DNA of 64,000 bases from an uncultured Gammaproteobacteria bacterium (GTDB taxonomy: Bacteria > Pseudomonadota > Gammaproteobacteria > Pseudomonadales > Litorivicinaceae), in NCBI GenBank assembly GCA_913057215.1, contig CAJXNQ010000003.1, positions 1 to 64,000 of the forward strand. The letters run 5' to 3'. How positions within the stretch are numbered: the stretch's first letter is position 1; each line of letters starts with the position of its first letter. Positions 47,102-55,621 of this stretch are shown here, in pieces. The position numbers were made by a program, and so were the translations under genes. The notes beneath the pieces were generated by a model. It searched no databases and had not been told where the DNA came from. It saw only the letters and a list, made by a program, of their open reading frames with translations.

Positions 47102-48272
47102 CGGCTTCCGTATTTTAGACATTACAAATGTCCTATCTGGTCCATTTTGTGGATTTCAATTAGGACTGCTCGGTGCTGAAGTCATCAAGGTTGAAGCGCT
47201 CGATGGAGACCTTGCACGCCAATTGGGTGCAAATCCAGCGTGGAATGATGCACGGATGGGTATTTCGTTCCTTGCCCAAAATGCAGGGAAACGCTCGATC
47301 TCAATCAATCTAAAAACCGAAGACGGCCGAGACATATTCAAACAGCTCGTCGAAACATCAGATGTGATTATCGAAAACTTCAGGCCCGGCGTCATGGAGC
47401 GACTCGGCCTTGGCTACGGCGATTGTTGCAAATGGAAAGACCCAATCATCTATTGTGCAATTTCAGGATTTGGGCAATCAGGGCCCATGCGGGATCTTCC
47501 AGCGTATGATCAGATCGTACAGGGCGTTTCAGGAGTGATGGACATCACGGGGGATGCTGAAACCCCACCCTACCGCGTAGGCTATCCGATTGCGGACACC
47601 ATCGGTGGTTTGACCGCTGCCATGGCCATCGCGGCCGCACTCCATCGCAAAGAATCTCAGTATCTAGACGTCTCAATGCTCGAGAGTGTACTGACCACTA
47701 TGGGCTGGGCGGCCTCAAACTTCCTGATGTACGATCAAGAACCGAAGCGAGTTGGCAATGAGAATATGACCTCAGCACCGTCAGGCGCGTTCCAAACACA
47801 AGATGGCTTAATCAATATTGCCGCCAATCAAGATCGCCAATGGATTGCGCTGATCGAAGCGCTTGGTCAGCCACAACTGCAAGATGATCCAAGATATGCC
47901 ACACGCGAGACGAGAAAGCGTAACCGGCAAGAACTCAAAGCGGATCTCGAGGCAATTTTGAAAATGCGACCCACGACTGAATGGCTTGAGGTCTGTCGCA
48001 TTGCCGGTGTGCCCGCAGGACCTGTACTGACCGTAGCGGAAGCGCTCCAAGCAGAGCACATCCAATCAAGACGATTTGTACATCAACTGGCACAACATGC
48101 GCCTTGTGACAATATTGAAATTGTAACCAACGGATTTTTATACAATGATCAACGACTTACCCCGGACCAAGCGGTCGAGCAATTGGGGCAGTCTACAGAA
48201 ACCATCATGTTAGAACTTGGTTTTACAGCGGAGACGATTGAGAGGCTCCGAGCCGATGAGGTGATTCGATGA
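47079..48272 (+). CDS. CaiB/BaiF-type (class III) CoA-transferase
   Basis: The 397-residue protein has GFRILDITNVLSGPFCGFQLG at the N-terminus, VIIENFRPGVMERLGLGY, and AYDQIVQGVSGVMDITG, which carries the catalytic Asp of the family. The enzyme moves CoA from a donor such as succinyl- or acetyl-CoA to a carboxylic acid. Given a tricarboxylate transporter upstream and a citryl-CoA-lyase-type gene downstream, the acceptor is probably citrate or a near analogue. It overlaps both neighbours. Confidence 0.88.
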   Translation: MSHQKPLSGFRILDITNVLSGPFCGFQLGLLGAEVIKVEALDGDLARQLGANPAWNDARMGISFLAQNAGKRSISINLKTEDGRDIFKQLVETSDVIIENFRPGVMERLGLGYGDCCKWKDPIIYCAISGFGQSGPMRDLPAYDQIVQGVSGVMDITGDAETPPYRVGYPIADTIGGLTAAMAIAAALHRKESQYLDVSMLESVLTTMGWAASNFLMYDQEPKRVGNENMTSAPSGAFQTQDGLINIAANQDRQWIALIEALGQPQLQDDPRYATRETRKRNRQELKADLEAILKMRPTTEWLEVCRIAGVPAGPVLTVAEALQAEHIQSRRFVHQLAQHAPCDNIEIVTNGFLYNDQRLTPDQAVEQLGQSTETIMLELGFTAETIERLRADEVIR

Positions 48273-49075
48273 GCGATGTCAGTGACTGGTGGCGAACCGC
48301 CATCATTGAGATGCAACCCGGCCAAATCAAACTGCGCGGTCATCCCATTGAGAATTTAATTGATCAGGTCTCAATGACAGAAATGATTTGGCTCATGACG
48401 ACCGGATCCCTACCCTCCCAAGCACAGAAAAGACTCTTAGATGCGGCGTTGGTCGCAGCTGTTGATCACGGCCCACAGGCTCCATCCATTGCTGTCGCGC
48501 GCATGGCGATAACCTGTGGTATTGGGATCAATAGCGCACTCGCATCCGGCGTCAATACTCTCGGTGATATCCACGGAGGCGCAGGAGAGCAAGCGCTGTC
48601 ACTGTATCTAGAGATTCGGGATAGCCTCGATCAAGGGGTCCCCCTTCAGAGTGCAGTTGATGAGACGCTGGCAAGCTACCGAGAGCGTCAAGGGGTACAC
48701 ATTCCAGGTTTTGGTCACCGATTCCATAAGCCAACAGATCCGCGGGCTGCTCCCTTGATGGCAGTATTGCGTGCCACTGCTGAAGAGGATGCCCAAATTG
48801 ACGGACGCTTTGCACTGATTGCTGAGACCATACAATCTGAATTGAGCCATGGACGCACGCAAGGTATCGCAATGAATATTGATGGCGCCACCGCAGCGAT
48901 CTACGGAAGCTTAGGGGTTGATCCAACACTCGCGCGCGGTCTTTTTTGTCTGTCTCGAAGCGTTGGGCTCGTCGCACATGCATACGAGCAAGCCATGCAA
49001 GGTGGTCGTAATAAAGGACCTACGCCGCCTGACTATCGCTGGACTTATGATGATCCAAATGCAAGCTCGACTTAG
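48269..49075 (+). CDS. Citrate-synthase-family lyase, citryl-CoA-lyase type
   Basis: The 268-residue protein is much shorter than citrate synthase (~430). It keeps the active-site segments: GDIHGGAGEQALSLY and GFGHRFHKPTDPR with His, and NIDGATAAIYGSLGVDP with Asp. This small form corresponds to citryl-CoA lyase, which splits citryl-CoA to acetyl-CoA and oxaloacetate. With the CoA-transferase it would form an ATP-free route for citrate. A citramalyl- or methylcitryl-type substrate is possible too. Confidence 0.82.
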   Translation: MSDVSDWWRTAIIEMQPGQIKLRGHPIENLIDQVSMTEMIWLMTTGSLPSQAQKRLLDAALVAAVDHGPQAPSIAVARMAITCGIGINSALASGVNTLGDIHGGAGEQALSLYLEIRDSLDQGVPLQSAVDETLASYRERQGVHIPGFGHRFHKPTDPRAAPLMAVLRATAEEDAQIDGRFALIAETIQSELSHGRTQGIAMNIDGATAAIYGSLGVDPTLARGLFCLSRSVGLVAHAYEQAMQGGRNKGPTPPDYRWTYDDPNASST

Positions 49076-50334
49076 ATCACGGCGCCAACAGTTGCTTGGC
49101 TCTTCGGCACTTCTTTGACCGGCAGATGCACAATCGCAGACAGTAACCCCGTACCCACACCGACCCACCAGACCACATCATACCCACCGAACCGGTCGTA
49201 TAAATCACCGCCAAGCCAGACCCCAACGAAGGACCCAATTTGATGTGATAAAAACACAAGTCCATAGAGGGTGCCCATGTACCGGATACCATAGATGTAT
49301 GCGACCAATCCCGAGGTCAAAGGGACAGTAGCCAACCACAACGAACCCATAATGGCCGAAAAAATCAACACCGTGGTCGGTGTCATCGGAACCAAAATGA
49401 ACCAAGCTGCCAGGAGTGTTCTGGCAAAATAAATACCGGCTAAAAGCCATTTCTTTGGATACCGGCCACCAAGGATACCGGCGGCGACCGTACCGAAAAT
49501 GTTGAAGACCCCAATCACAGCAATGGCGACAGCACCGAGTGCAGCAGTGTCATCTATACCGAGGCTGGCCAACACGCCGTTGGGATCGATGGATGCACAG
49601 GCTTCGGTCACAAACGCCGGAAAATGTGCGGTTACGAAGGCTAATTGAAAGCCGCAACTGAAAAATCCGATAAAGATCAACATGTAACTCGGATCACGGC
49701 TGGCCGATAACAAAATTCGAGATAAGGATGCGTCGACAGAAGCCTTCGGTTGGGGCTTGGCAACATTGAAAAATGGCAAGGCGAACAGCGCTAAAAGAAT
49801 CACGACGGCATAGACCCAAAACACACCCTGCCAGGTCATGATCTCTAACAGATACTGGGTTGCAGGCGGCCCCACGATTTGCCCTGCACTTCCAGCCGCC
49901 GTCGTGACCCCGAGTGCCATCGAACGGTTCTCATCATTGGCAGCTCGGCCAACAACGCCCAAAATGACGCCAAAACCGGTTCCAGCAATCCCAACACCCA
50001 CCAAGATTTCCAACAGTTGATGAGACAACGCAGACTCTGCCATGGCGCTGAAACCCAGACCGAGGGCGTAGACGATCACGCCGATCACAATGGCCACTCG
50101 ATCACCAATCTTCTCAGCTAAGGCACCAAAAAACGGCGTGGCGATGCCCCAGGCAAGATTTTGAATCGCAATGGCGAGCGAAAATTCGGACCGAAACCAG
50201 CCAAGATCGTTTGCAATCGGGATTTGAAATACGCCAAAGCTCGCACGGATGGCAAAGCTCACCAGTAACACCAAGGACGCCGCAATCAGAATGGGCGTGA
50301 ATACAGACGCCCGCGGAGCAGTCAGTGTATTCAT
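49072..50334 (-). CDS. MFS transporter
   Basis: The 420-residue protein has about 12 hydrophobic segments, with a central cytoplasmic loop (FFNVAKPQPKASVDASLSR). RSEFSLAIAIQNLAWGIATPF and GDRVAIVIGVIVYALG resemble the oxalate/formate and monocarboxylate porter group. Substrate unknown. The start overlaps the isochorismatase-like stop (ATGA). The convergent stop shares TTAG with the citryl-CoA-lyase-type gene. Confidence 0.87.
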   Translation of the reverse strand: MNTLTAPRASVFTPILIAASLVLLVSFAIRASFGVFQIPIANDLGWFRSEFSLAIAIQNLAWGIATPFFGALAEKIGDRVAIVIGVIVYALGLGFSAMAESALSHQLLEILVGVGIAGTGFGVILGVVGRAANDENRSMALGVTTAAGSAGQIVGPPATQYLLEIMTWQGVFWVYAVVILLALFALPFFNVAKPQPKASVDASLSRILLSASRDPSYMLIFIGFFSCGFQLAFVTAHFPAFVTEACASIDPNGVLASLGIDDTAALGAVAIAVIGVFNIFGTVAAGILGGRYPKKWLLAGIYFARTLLAAWFILVPMTPTTVLIFSAIMGSLWLATVPLTSGLVAYIYGIRYMGTLYGLVFLSHQIGSFVGVWLGGDLYDRFGGYDVVWWVGVGTGLLSAIVHLPVKEVPKSQATVGAVI

Positions 50335-50909
50335 TGTTTAATCAACGAAAGAACGGCCCGAAACTCTGGATGTTCTGGACGTTGCACGGCCTCAAAGAGC
50401 ACCATTTCTGTGGTCACGATCGACACCCCCCAATCGCGCATCCGTTGTACAGCCTGCACATGATTCTCAAGCGTGCGCGTTCCACAGGCATCAGACACCA
50501 CAAAGATATTTCGATCTCCGGACCTTAAAAGCCCTGCCACTGTCTGCAGTACGCACACATGGGTTTCACAGCCAAATACGACGACTTGCTTCGCTGGACT
50601 GATGATCGCTTTCGGGATCGATGCCGTGGCATCAAAGGTCTGTTTGTGAACGACCTTGGCGTGAGCAGCCATGATCTGATCCGTGACGCCACCGAGCTTG
50701 TCTGGACAATGCGCCGTGAGGACCGTCGGGATGGACAACAGCTCGGCAGCCTCAATCAATCGAGATGCCTGACGACACACAGATGCACTGTTGTGGATTG
50801 CCGGTAATAACCGGGTCTGGAAATCAATGCCGAGAAACGACACCTGATGTGGATCGATACACTGTGCAGCTTTCATCTTGGCATCAAACCATGGTTTATC
50901 CTCCGCCAC
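50331..50909 (-). CDS. Isochorismatase-like hydrolase
   Basis: The 192-residue protein has the cysteine-hydrolase triad of the family: Asp in FLGIDFQTRL, Lys in VVHKQTFDA, and Cys in VFGCETHVCVLQTV. It is like YcaC and related amidases of unknown substrate. Translation appears to begin at a GTG at 50909; an ATG at 50876 is an alternative but lacks a ribosome site. It lies 4 bases after a 2OG oxygenase gene and precedes an MFS transporter, so the three form one operon. Confidence 0.86.
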   Translation of the reverse strand: MAEDKPWFDAKMKAAQCIDPHQVSFLGIDFQTRLLPAIHNSASVCRQASRLIEAAELLSIPTVLTAHCPDKLGGVTDQIMAAHAKVVHKQTFDATASIPKAIISPAKQVVVFGCETHVCVLQTVAGLLRSGDRNIFVVSDACGTRTLENHVQAVQRMRDWGVSIVTTEMVLFEAVQRPEHPEFRAVLSLIKQ

Positions 50910-50913
50910 AAAC

Positions 50914-51579
50914 CTATCGCGGCGGATCTAAAACATCCATTGAGGTCTGATTCAGGCGATACCAACCCGCAATCGAATAACGTGTCCGTTGTGCTGGGAG
51001 CACTTCGTGAGGGAATTCTTCGCTTAAAAAGCACACCAGCGTGCCAAAGGCCGGAGTCACACGCAGTCCAGTCTGATCGGCTGCTGACTCATAGATCACC
51101 AGTTCACCTCCGTCCTCAGGCGTCCAACCCGGATTCAGATACAACACAGTTGAGACGACTCGGTTCGCCTGTCCTCGAAACGCATCGACATGACGTTTAT
51201 AGAAATCACCCGGCAGATACCGCGCGTAATGCGATTCATACGAAAATAAGCCCAGAAATAGCTGTCGATTTAAATCCAATCGAAGCTGATCAGCCAGTGC
51301 AATCCACTGCGCACTGGGATCGGTCCGGCCGTCCATCCAGCAGACCGAATCGGTCCGATTAAACCGATTCAGGTGATGGTCTTTGAGTCGGCCAACACCT
51401 GCTTGTCTGAACCAGCCATCATCAAGGGCCGTGACTTCAGACCGAAGCGCATGAGCCACCTCAGGCTCCAGCGCGTTCGGCTGAACGCTCAATCCACGCT
51501 GTGCAAGATCCTCAGCAATGGATTCGCTGACACCGGCCACAAGCCCTGCGCGTGCAGGGCGATTTAATTCTAGGTTCAA
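50914..51579 (-). CDS. 2-oxoglutarate-Fe(II) oxygenase, prolyl-hydroxylase-like
   Basis: The 221-residue protein carries the iron facial triad: HVDAFRG (His-x-Asp) and a distal His in FPHEVLP, followed by the 2-oxoglutarate Arg in RYSIAGWYR. YLNPGWTPEDGGEL is typical of prolyl 4-hydroxylase alpha-like and PKHD-type enzymes. The target, a protein or a small molecule, is unknown. The intact triad argues for activity. Confidence 0.88.
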   Translation of the reverse strand: MNLELNRPARAGLVAGVSESIAEDLAQRGLSVQPNALEPEVAHALRSEVTALDDGWFRQAGVGRLKDHHLNRFNRTDSVCWMDGRTDPSAQWIALADQLRLDLNRQLFLGLFSYESHYARYLPGDFYKRHVDAFRGQANRVVSTVLYLNPGWTPEDGGELVIYESAADQTGLRVTPAFGTLVCFLSEEFPHEVLPAQRTRYSIAGWYRLNQTSMDVLDPPR

Positions 51580-51633
51580 TGCGGTTTCTGTGCACCTTTC
51601 TCAAACGGATGCATTAGTGTACCGCACTCGCAA

Positions 51634-51837
51634 TCAAGCGTCTGACCGCGCCAACGGGCAGCTTGAAATACCGACCAATGAATACATCGGACAATGCCCA
51701 ACAATTCCACTCAGCATCGGAATTGCTGCGAGATAAAACCAAGGGGATACCGCACCAACGAGTGCTAAACCCACAAACAAGGCACCGATTAAAATCCGCG
51801 CCCACTTATCTAATCCACCGACATTTTCTTTCATCAT
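51634..51837 (-). CDS. Small inner-membrane protein, DUF2892-like
   Basis: The 67-residue product starts at one of two adjacent ATGs after AAAGGAGAATC. It has ENVGGLDKWARILIGALFVGLALVGAVS, then a second span and GHCPMYSLVGISSC, the usual DUF2892 pattern with two membrane helices and a Cys in each of the GHCP and SSCP motifs. Such domains are found in rhodanese-linked membrane proteins (YgaP type). Function unknown. Confidence 0.87.
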   Translation of the reverse strand: MMKENVGGLDKWARILIGALFVGLALVGAVSPWFYLAAIPMLSGIVGHCPMYSLVGISSCPLARSDA

Positions 51838-51966
51838 GATTCTCCTTTCACTGACATCAGTACACACGATCCCGTGCTGTATTGCCTTGAGCGGCGTCAA
51901 GGACCTGTGACTTCGAGCAGACATCGTCATAGCTCCACTCAATCAACGTCATCATTAAATACCATT

Positions 51967-51988
51967 TGGTTATAAGGTTATAGCCAAA
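51967..51988. promoter_or_regulatory. 22-bp near-perfect palindrome before the peroxiredoxin gene
   Basis: TTGGTTATAAGGTTATAGCCAA reads TTGG-x-TATAA-xx-TTATA-x-CCAA, so all but four bases are paired. It lies 43 bases before the peroxiredoxin ATG and ~130 bases from the divergent DUF2892 gene. This is a strong operator candidate. Both OxyR-like and other regulators are possible; the repeat does not fit the full OxyR consensus. Confidence 0.6.
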
Positions 51989-52030
51989 TAATCTATACCC
52001 GTCCCATTCAACAACTCAAGGAGAGCACGC

Positions 52031-52675
52031 ATGGACACTCAAATCGTTGGACTACCGCGCCTCAATGAACGCGCACCTGAATTTAATGCAGAAACCACAG
52101 CCGGTCAGAAGTCACTGGATGACTACAAGGGAAAGTGGCTCGTTTTATTTTCTCACCCTGCTGATTTCACGCCGGTTTGTACGACTGAATTCATGGCCTT
52201 TGCAGTCCGCCAGGAAGAATTTGCAAAGCGCAATTGTGAACTGCTCGGTCTTTCAATCGACAGCACTCACTCGCACATTGCCTGGATTAAAAACATCAAA
52301 GACAACTTCGGTGTGGAGATTAAATTCCCAATCATCGCCGATTTGTCGATGGATGTAGCCCGTGCCTACGGCATGATCCATCCGGGTGCAGCGGATACGT
52401 CTGCGGTCCGTGCGACCTTCATCATCGACCCAGAGGGCAAACTCCGCGCCATGGTGTACTACCCCATGAGCAACGGACGTTCAATCGATGAGTTCTTGCG
52501 CGTCCTCGATGGTCTGCAAACATCAGATGAGCATGGTGTTGCAACACCAGAGAACTGGAAGCCGGGTGAGAAGGTCATCGTTCCACCTGCAAAGACAGCA
52601 GAAGAAGCGCTGGCACGGCTTGAGAGTAATGAATACGAATGCACAGATTTCTACTTCTGCAAGAAGTCAATCTAA
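52031..52675 (+). CDS. Peroxiredoxin (AhpC/TSA family, Prx6-like)
   Basis: This 214-residue peroxiredoxin has FSHPADFTPVCTTEF with the peroxidatic Cys50, and a long C-terminal extension ending YECTDFYFCKKSI with two more cysteines (about 205 and 210). This is the Prx6 fold, with possible resolving cysteines as in archaeal 2-Cys forms. AAGGAG precedes the ATG. It reduces peroxides in the cytosol. A near-perfect palindrome lies upstream, and a bidirectional terminator follows. Confidence 0.93.
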   Translation: MDTQIVGLPRLNERAPEFNAETTAGQKSLDDYKGKWLVLFSHPADFTPVCTTEFMAFAVRQEEFAKRNCELLGLSIDSTHSHIAWIKNIKDNFGVEIKFPIIADLSMDVARAYGMIHPGAADTSAVRATFIIDPEGKLRAMVYYPMSNGRSIDEFLRVLDGLQTSDEHGVATPENWKPGEKVIVPPAKTAEEALARLESNEYECTDFYFCKKSI

Positions 52676-52692
52676 GCCTCGTATCGCAACGC

Positions 52693-52720
52693 AAAAAGGG
52701 CCGCATAAGCGGCCCTTTTT
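52693..52720. terminator. Bidirectional rho-independent terminator
   Basis: AAAAAGGGCCGC / GCGGCCCTTTTT forms a 12-bp stem with an ATAA loop, with A-run and T-run on both sides. It serves the peroxiredoxin on the plus strand and the cytochrome c peroxidase on the minus strand. Confidence 0.93.
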
Positions 52721-52736
52721 GTATCCATCCAATGTG

Positions 52737-53711
52737 TTATGGATTTGGACGCGGTGTCTTCGGTGAAGACGGTGGCAAAATCGGCAACTTAAAATCTGGC
52801 TGCTGACCGGTCAGTGTCTTTAAGAAGGCCACCATTTGATCGGTTTCTTCTGCCTTTAGCTCTCGACCCAACTGGATCTCGGCCATGATGTTAACCGCTT
52901 CACCCAGATCCCAGACTGCACCGTCGTGAAAGTAGGGATAGGTCAGCTCAACATTTCGAAGGGTCGGCACTTTAAATGAGAAGCGGTCAATTTCTTGTCC
53001 TGTAACCGCCGAGCGTCCCGCCACTTCACTGTCGGTCTCATAGGGCTTGACGATTCCCATTTTTTGGAACGAAGAACCACCCACGGCCTTGCCATTATGA
53101 CAGGCTGTACAGCCCACATTTTTAAAGAGCTCATAACCTGCCTTGGCCTCCATGGTGATTGCAGACTCATCACCCATCAAAAAGCGGTCAAAGGGTGAGT
53201 GCGGTGTCACCAACGTATCTTCAAAGGTGGCAATGGCATCTGTCACCTCTTCAATTGTGATGACCTCATCACCGTATACGTGACGGAAATCATGCACATA
53301 GCCAGGAATTGTTTCTAAGGTTCCAATCGCCAAGACGTGCGTGAACGCCATTTCGCCTGGGTTGGCAATGGGTCCACCGGCTTGTTCTTGAAGATCGGCT
53401 GCGCGTCCGTCCCAGAACTGAGCGACATTGAATTTGGCGTTCAACACTGTCGGCGAATTAATAGGACCGAGCTGCCAATCATGGCCAATGGAGGTTGGCA
53501 AATTGTCAGACCCACCCATGGACAGGTTGTGACATGAGTTACAGGAAATAAAGCCAGAGGCAGACAAACGTGGGTCAAAAAACAGTTTTTTACCCAACTC
53601 AACCTTGGCTGGATCTTCCACAGTGGTTGCATAAATTGGCTGAATGGGTTCAGCGGCCATTGCCGATGCTGAAATCCCAAGGGTTGCCGCGAATACGAGC
53701 GATTTCTTCAT
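52737..53711 (-). CDS. ccp: Di-haem cytochrome c peroxidase
   Basis: The 324-residue protein has a signal peptide (KKSLVFAATLGISASAMA) and two haem sites, CNSCH (residues 57-61) and CTACH (201-205). FDPRLSASGFISC and VPTLRNVELTYPYFHDGAVWDLGEAV are typical of bacterial CcpA/MauG-family peroxidases. It removes periplasmic hydrogen peroxide with electrons from cytochrome c. A Pro-rich tail ends the protein. An FNR/Anr box upstream fits the low-oxygen expression known for such enzymes. Confidence 0.93.
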   Translation of the reverse strand: MKKSLVFAATLGISASAMAAEPIQPIYATTVEDPAKVELGKKLFFDPRLSASGFISCNSCHNLSMGGSDNLPTSIGHDWQLGPINSPTVLNAKFNVAQFWDGRAADLQEQAGGPIANPGEMAFTHVLAIGTLETIPGYVHDFRHVYGDEVITIEEVTDAIATFEDTLVTPHSPFDRFLMGDESAITMEAKAGYELFKNVGCTACHNGKAVGGSSFQKMGIVKPYETDSEVAGRSAVTGQEIDRFSFKVPTLRNVELTYPYFHDGAVWDLGEAVNIMAEIQLGRELKAEETDQMVAFLKTLTGQQPDFKLPILPPSSPKTPRPNP

Positions 53712-53847
53712 TGTTGCATTCCTTGCGTCGATTTCACCGAGTGCCGATCACTCAGTGGCTTTCAAATTGCTCCCTTGGTTTTGTTATCGAGCATGAGAAA
53801 ATGTATCCAACTTTCAGAATCAGAGAATACGAGCAACAGACCGACGA

Positions 53848-53861
53848 TTGATCTTGATCAA
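53848..53861 (-). promoter_or_regulatory. Perfect FNR/Anr box before ccp
   Basis: TTGAT-CTTG-ATCAA is an exact match to the FNR/Anr consensus. Its centre lies ~143 bases before the ccp start. With a usual -41.5 position, transcription would begin near 53813. The Anr/FNR-type gene at 18.9 kb supplies a matching regulator. Confidence 0.75.
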
Positions 53862-53872
53862 TCCGAGGCTGA

Positions 53873-54784
53873 TCAATCTCGGACTGGCGAGAGACATCGC
53901 TGAAATGCGTCCGACATCGCCAGCAACAGCTCAGCATACAAATGCGCTCCAGGCGCAATGTCTGTGCCCAGAGGATCCAAAGAAACTACCCGCACGTCGG
54001 TTTGATCCGCAATCATCTGGACCAATTTGGATGGAAACTGTGGTTCGGAAAACACACAGGTCACAGACTGTTGATCAATGGTGTCCATCAGCATGCGAAC
54101 CTGTCGAACCCCGGGCTGGCGCTCCGGCGACAACGCCAGTGCGCCGGCATAGTTCAAGCCAAATGCGTGTTCAAAGTATTGATAGCCGTCATGAAAGACC
54201 ACAAAGGGCTCGGATTGAACACCCTGTAGCACACGCATGACGTTGTGCTGGATTTCATTGATCTCTTGGATGGCATGGTCTCGGTTGGCTGCGTAGCGCG
54301 ACGCATTGCTCGGGTCCATCTGACTCAGGGTGTCTGTAACTGCCTGAAGAATCCCCACGGCGTTTTTCGGATCCAGCCACACATGGGGATCGACACTGCC
54401 CTTTGTGCGGCCGACTGCCGGCCTCGCGAAGGAGTAACCACGGGATTTCAGAGGGGTGATCAATGGATTTGACTGCAGTTGTAACTCCCGCGAGGACACC
54501 GCGCGCATCTGGGTCAGGGGGCGTACCAAAAAGGACTCAAGTGACGGTCCGACCCATACAACTAAATCAGCATCCGCCAATCGAGCGGCCTCAGAGGGAC
54601 GCATCGCATACTGATGTGGCGATGCAGCGCCTTCAATCAACAGCTGCGGTTCACCCAAGTCGCGCATGATCATCGAAACCAACGAGTGAACGGGCTTAAT
54701 CGACACCACTACATCAGGGACTGCCCAACCTGAAATCGGCATCAACCAGGCCACTAACCATACGCCAATTCGCTGCCTGCTCAC
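53873..54784 (-). CDS. znuA: Zinc ABC transporter binding protein
   Basis: I favour the GTG at 54784, which begins a signal peptide SRQRIGVWLVAWLMPISGWA; longer forms would start inside the Zur box. Metal-ligand histidines are in PHQYAMRPSEA, DPHVWLDP and VFHDGYQYFE, with an acid at SLDPLG. The His-rich loop of many ZnuA proteins is missing. It captures zinc in the periplasm for ZnuBC. Divergent from znuC, with the Zur box between. Confidence 0.9.
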   Translation of the reverse strand: MSRQRIGVWLVAWLMPISGWAVPDVVVSIKPVHSLVSMIMRDLGEPQLLIEGAASPHQYAMRPSEAARLADADLVVWVGPSLESFLVRPLTQMRAVSSRELQLQSNPLITPLKSRGYSFARPAVGRTKGSVDPHVWLDPKNAVGILQAVTDTLSQMDPSNASRYAANRDHAIQEINEIQHNVMRVLQGVQSEPFVVFHDGYQYFEHAFGLNYAGALALSPERQPGVRQVRMLMDTIDQQSVTCVFSEPQFPSKLVQMIADQTDVRVVSLDPLGTDIAPGAHLYAELLLAMSDAFQRCLSPVRD

Positions 54785-54817
54785 ATCAAGCGCCCTTTTC
54801 CCCTGAAAACCAAGCGC

Positions 54818-54830
54818 GTTATGATATAAC
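54818..54830. promoter_or_regulatory. Zur box between znuA and znuC
   Basis: GTTATGATATAAC, inside TGCAATGTTATATCATAAC on the minus strand, matches the core of the gammaproteobacterial Zur palindrome. It lies 34 bases before znuA and 30 before znuC, so zinc-loaded Zur could shut both. Confidence 0.8.
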
Positions 54831-54859
54831 ATTGCAACTAAAGATTCGACGGAAAACCC

Positions 54860-55621
54860 ATGCAGCCCACACCGCTGGTCACACTCAATCAAGCCGGAAT
54901 TCAGGTTTCGGGGAAATGGCTTGTCAAAGATGTTTCATTTTCAGTGGCCCCTGGTGAAATCGTCACCTTGATTGGCCCAAACGGCTCTGGCAAGTCGACG
55001 ACTGCGAAATTAGCGCTCGGTATCCTCAAACCAAGTCAAGGCCAAGCAACCCGTCGGGCCGGGCTTCGCGTGGCGTACGTCCCTCAGCAACTCGCCATCG
55101 ACTGGACCCTGCCACTGAATGTCAGTCAGTTTTTACAACTCACAGGCGCCTTGAGTCGCGAAGAAATCCACGATGCGGTTGATGCCTGCGGTCTTCAGAG
55201 TCCGCTCGATGCGGAGGTTCGCACACTGTCTGGTGGCGAGTTTCAACGGGTCTTACTGGCACGTGCCATCGCCAAACAGCCCGAACTCTTGGTCTTGGAT
55301 GAGCCGGTTCAGGGAGTTGATTTTGCAGGCGAAAACGCGCTGTATCAGCTGATCTCAGAGATTCGGGACGCACTGAATTGCGGCATTTTATTAATTTCAC
55401 ATGATCTGCATGTGGTCATGGCGCAGACCGATCGCGTTCTGTGTTTAAACGGCCATGTCTGTTGTTCGGGCACACCGACGGCTGTTGCAGCCAGTGAAGA
55501 ATTTCAAACGCTGTTCGGCCTTCGTGCAGAGAATCAACTCGCGGTCTATACCCACCATCACGATCATGAACATGCATCGACAGGTGCAATTCAGCCCTGC
55601 GAGGATCACCATGTGGGATGA
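54860..55621 (+). CDS. znuC: Zinc ABC transporter ATPase
   Basis: The 253-residue ATPase has Walker A GPNGSGKST, the signature LSGGEFQRVLLARA, Walker B LLVLDEPVQGVD and the switch His (LISHDLHVV). The C-terminal tail is His-rich (YTHHHDHEHAS), common in zinc ABC ATPases. It overlaps znuB by 11 bases. It powers zinc uptake with ZnuA and ZnuB. Confidence 0.95.
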   Translation: MQPTPLVTLNQAGIQVSGKWLVKDVSFSVAPGEIVTLIGPNGSGKSTTAKLALGILKPSQGQATRRAGLRVAYVPQQLAIDWTLPLNVSQFLQLTGALSREEIHDAVDACGLQSPLDAEVRTLSGGEFQRVLLARAIAKQPELLVLDEPVQGVDFAGENALYQLISEIRDALNCGILLISHDLHVVMAQTDRVLCLNGHVCCSGTPTAVAASEEFQTLFGLRAENQLAVYTHHHDHEHASTGAIQPCEDHHVG

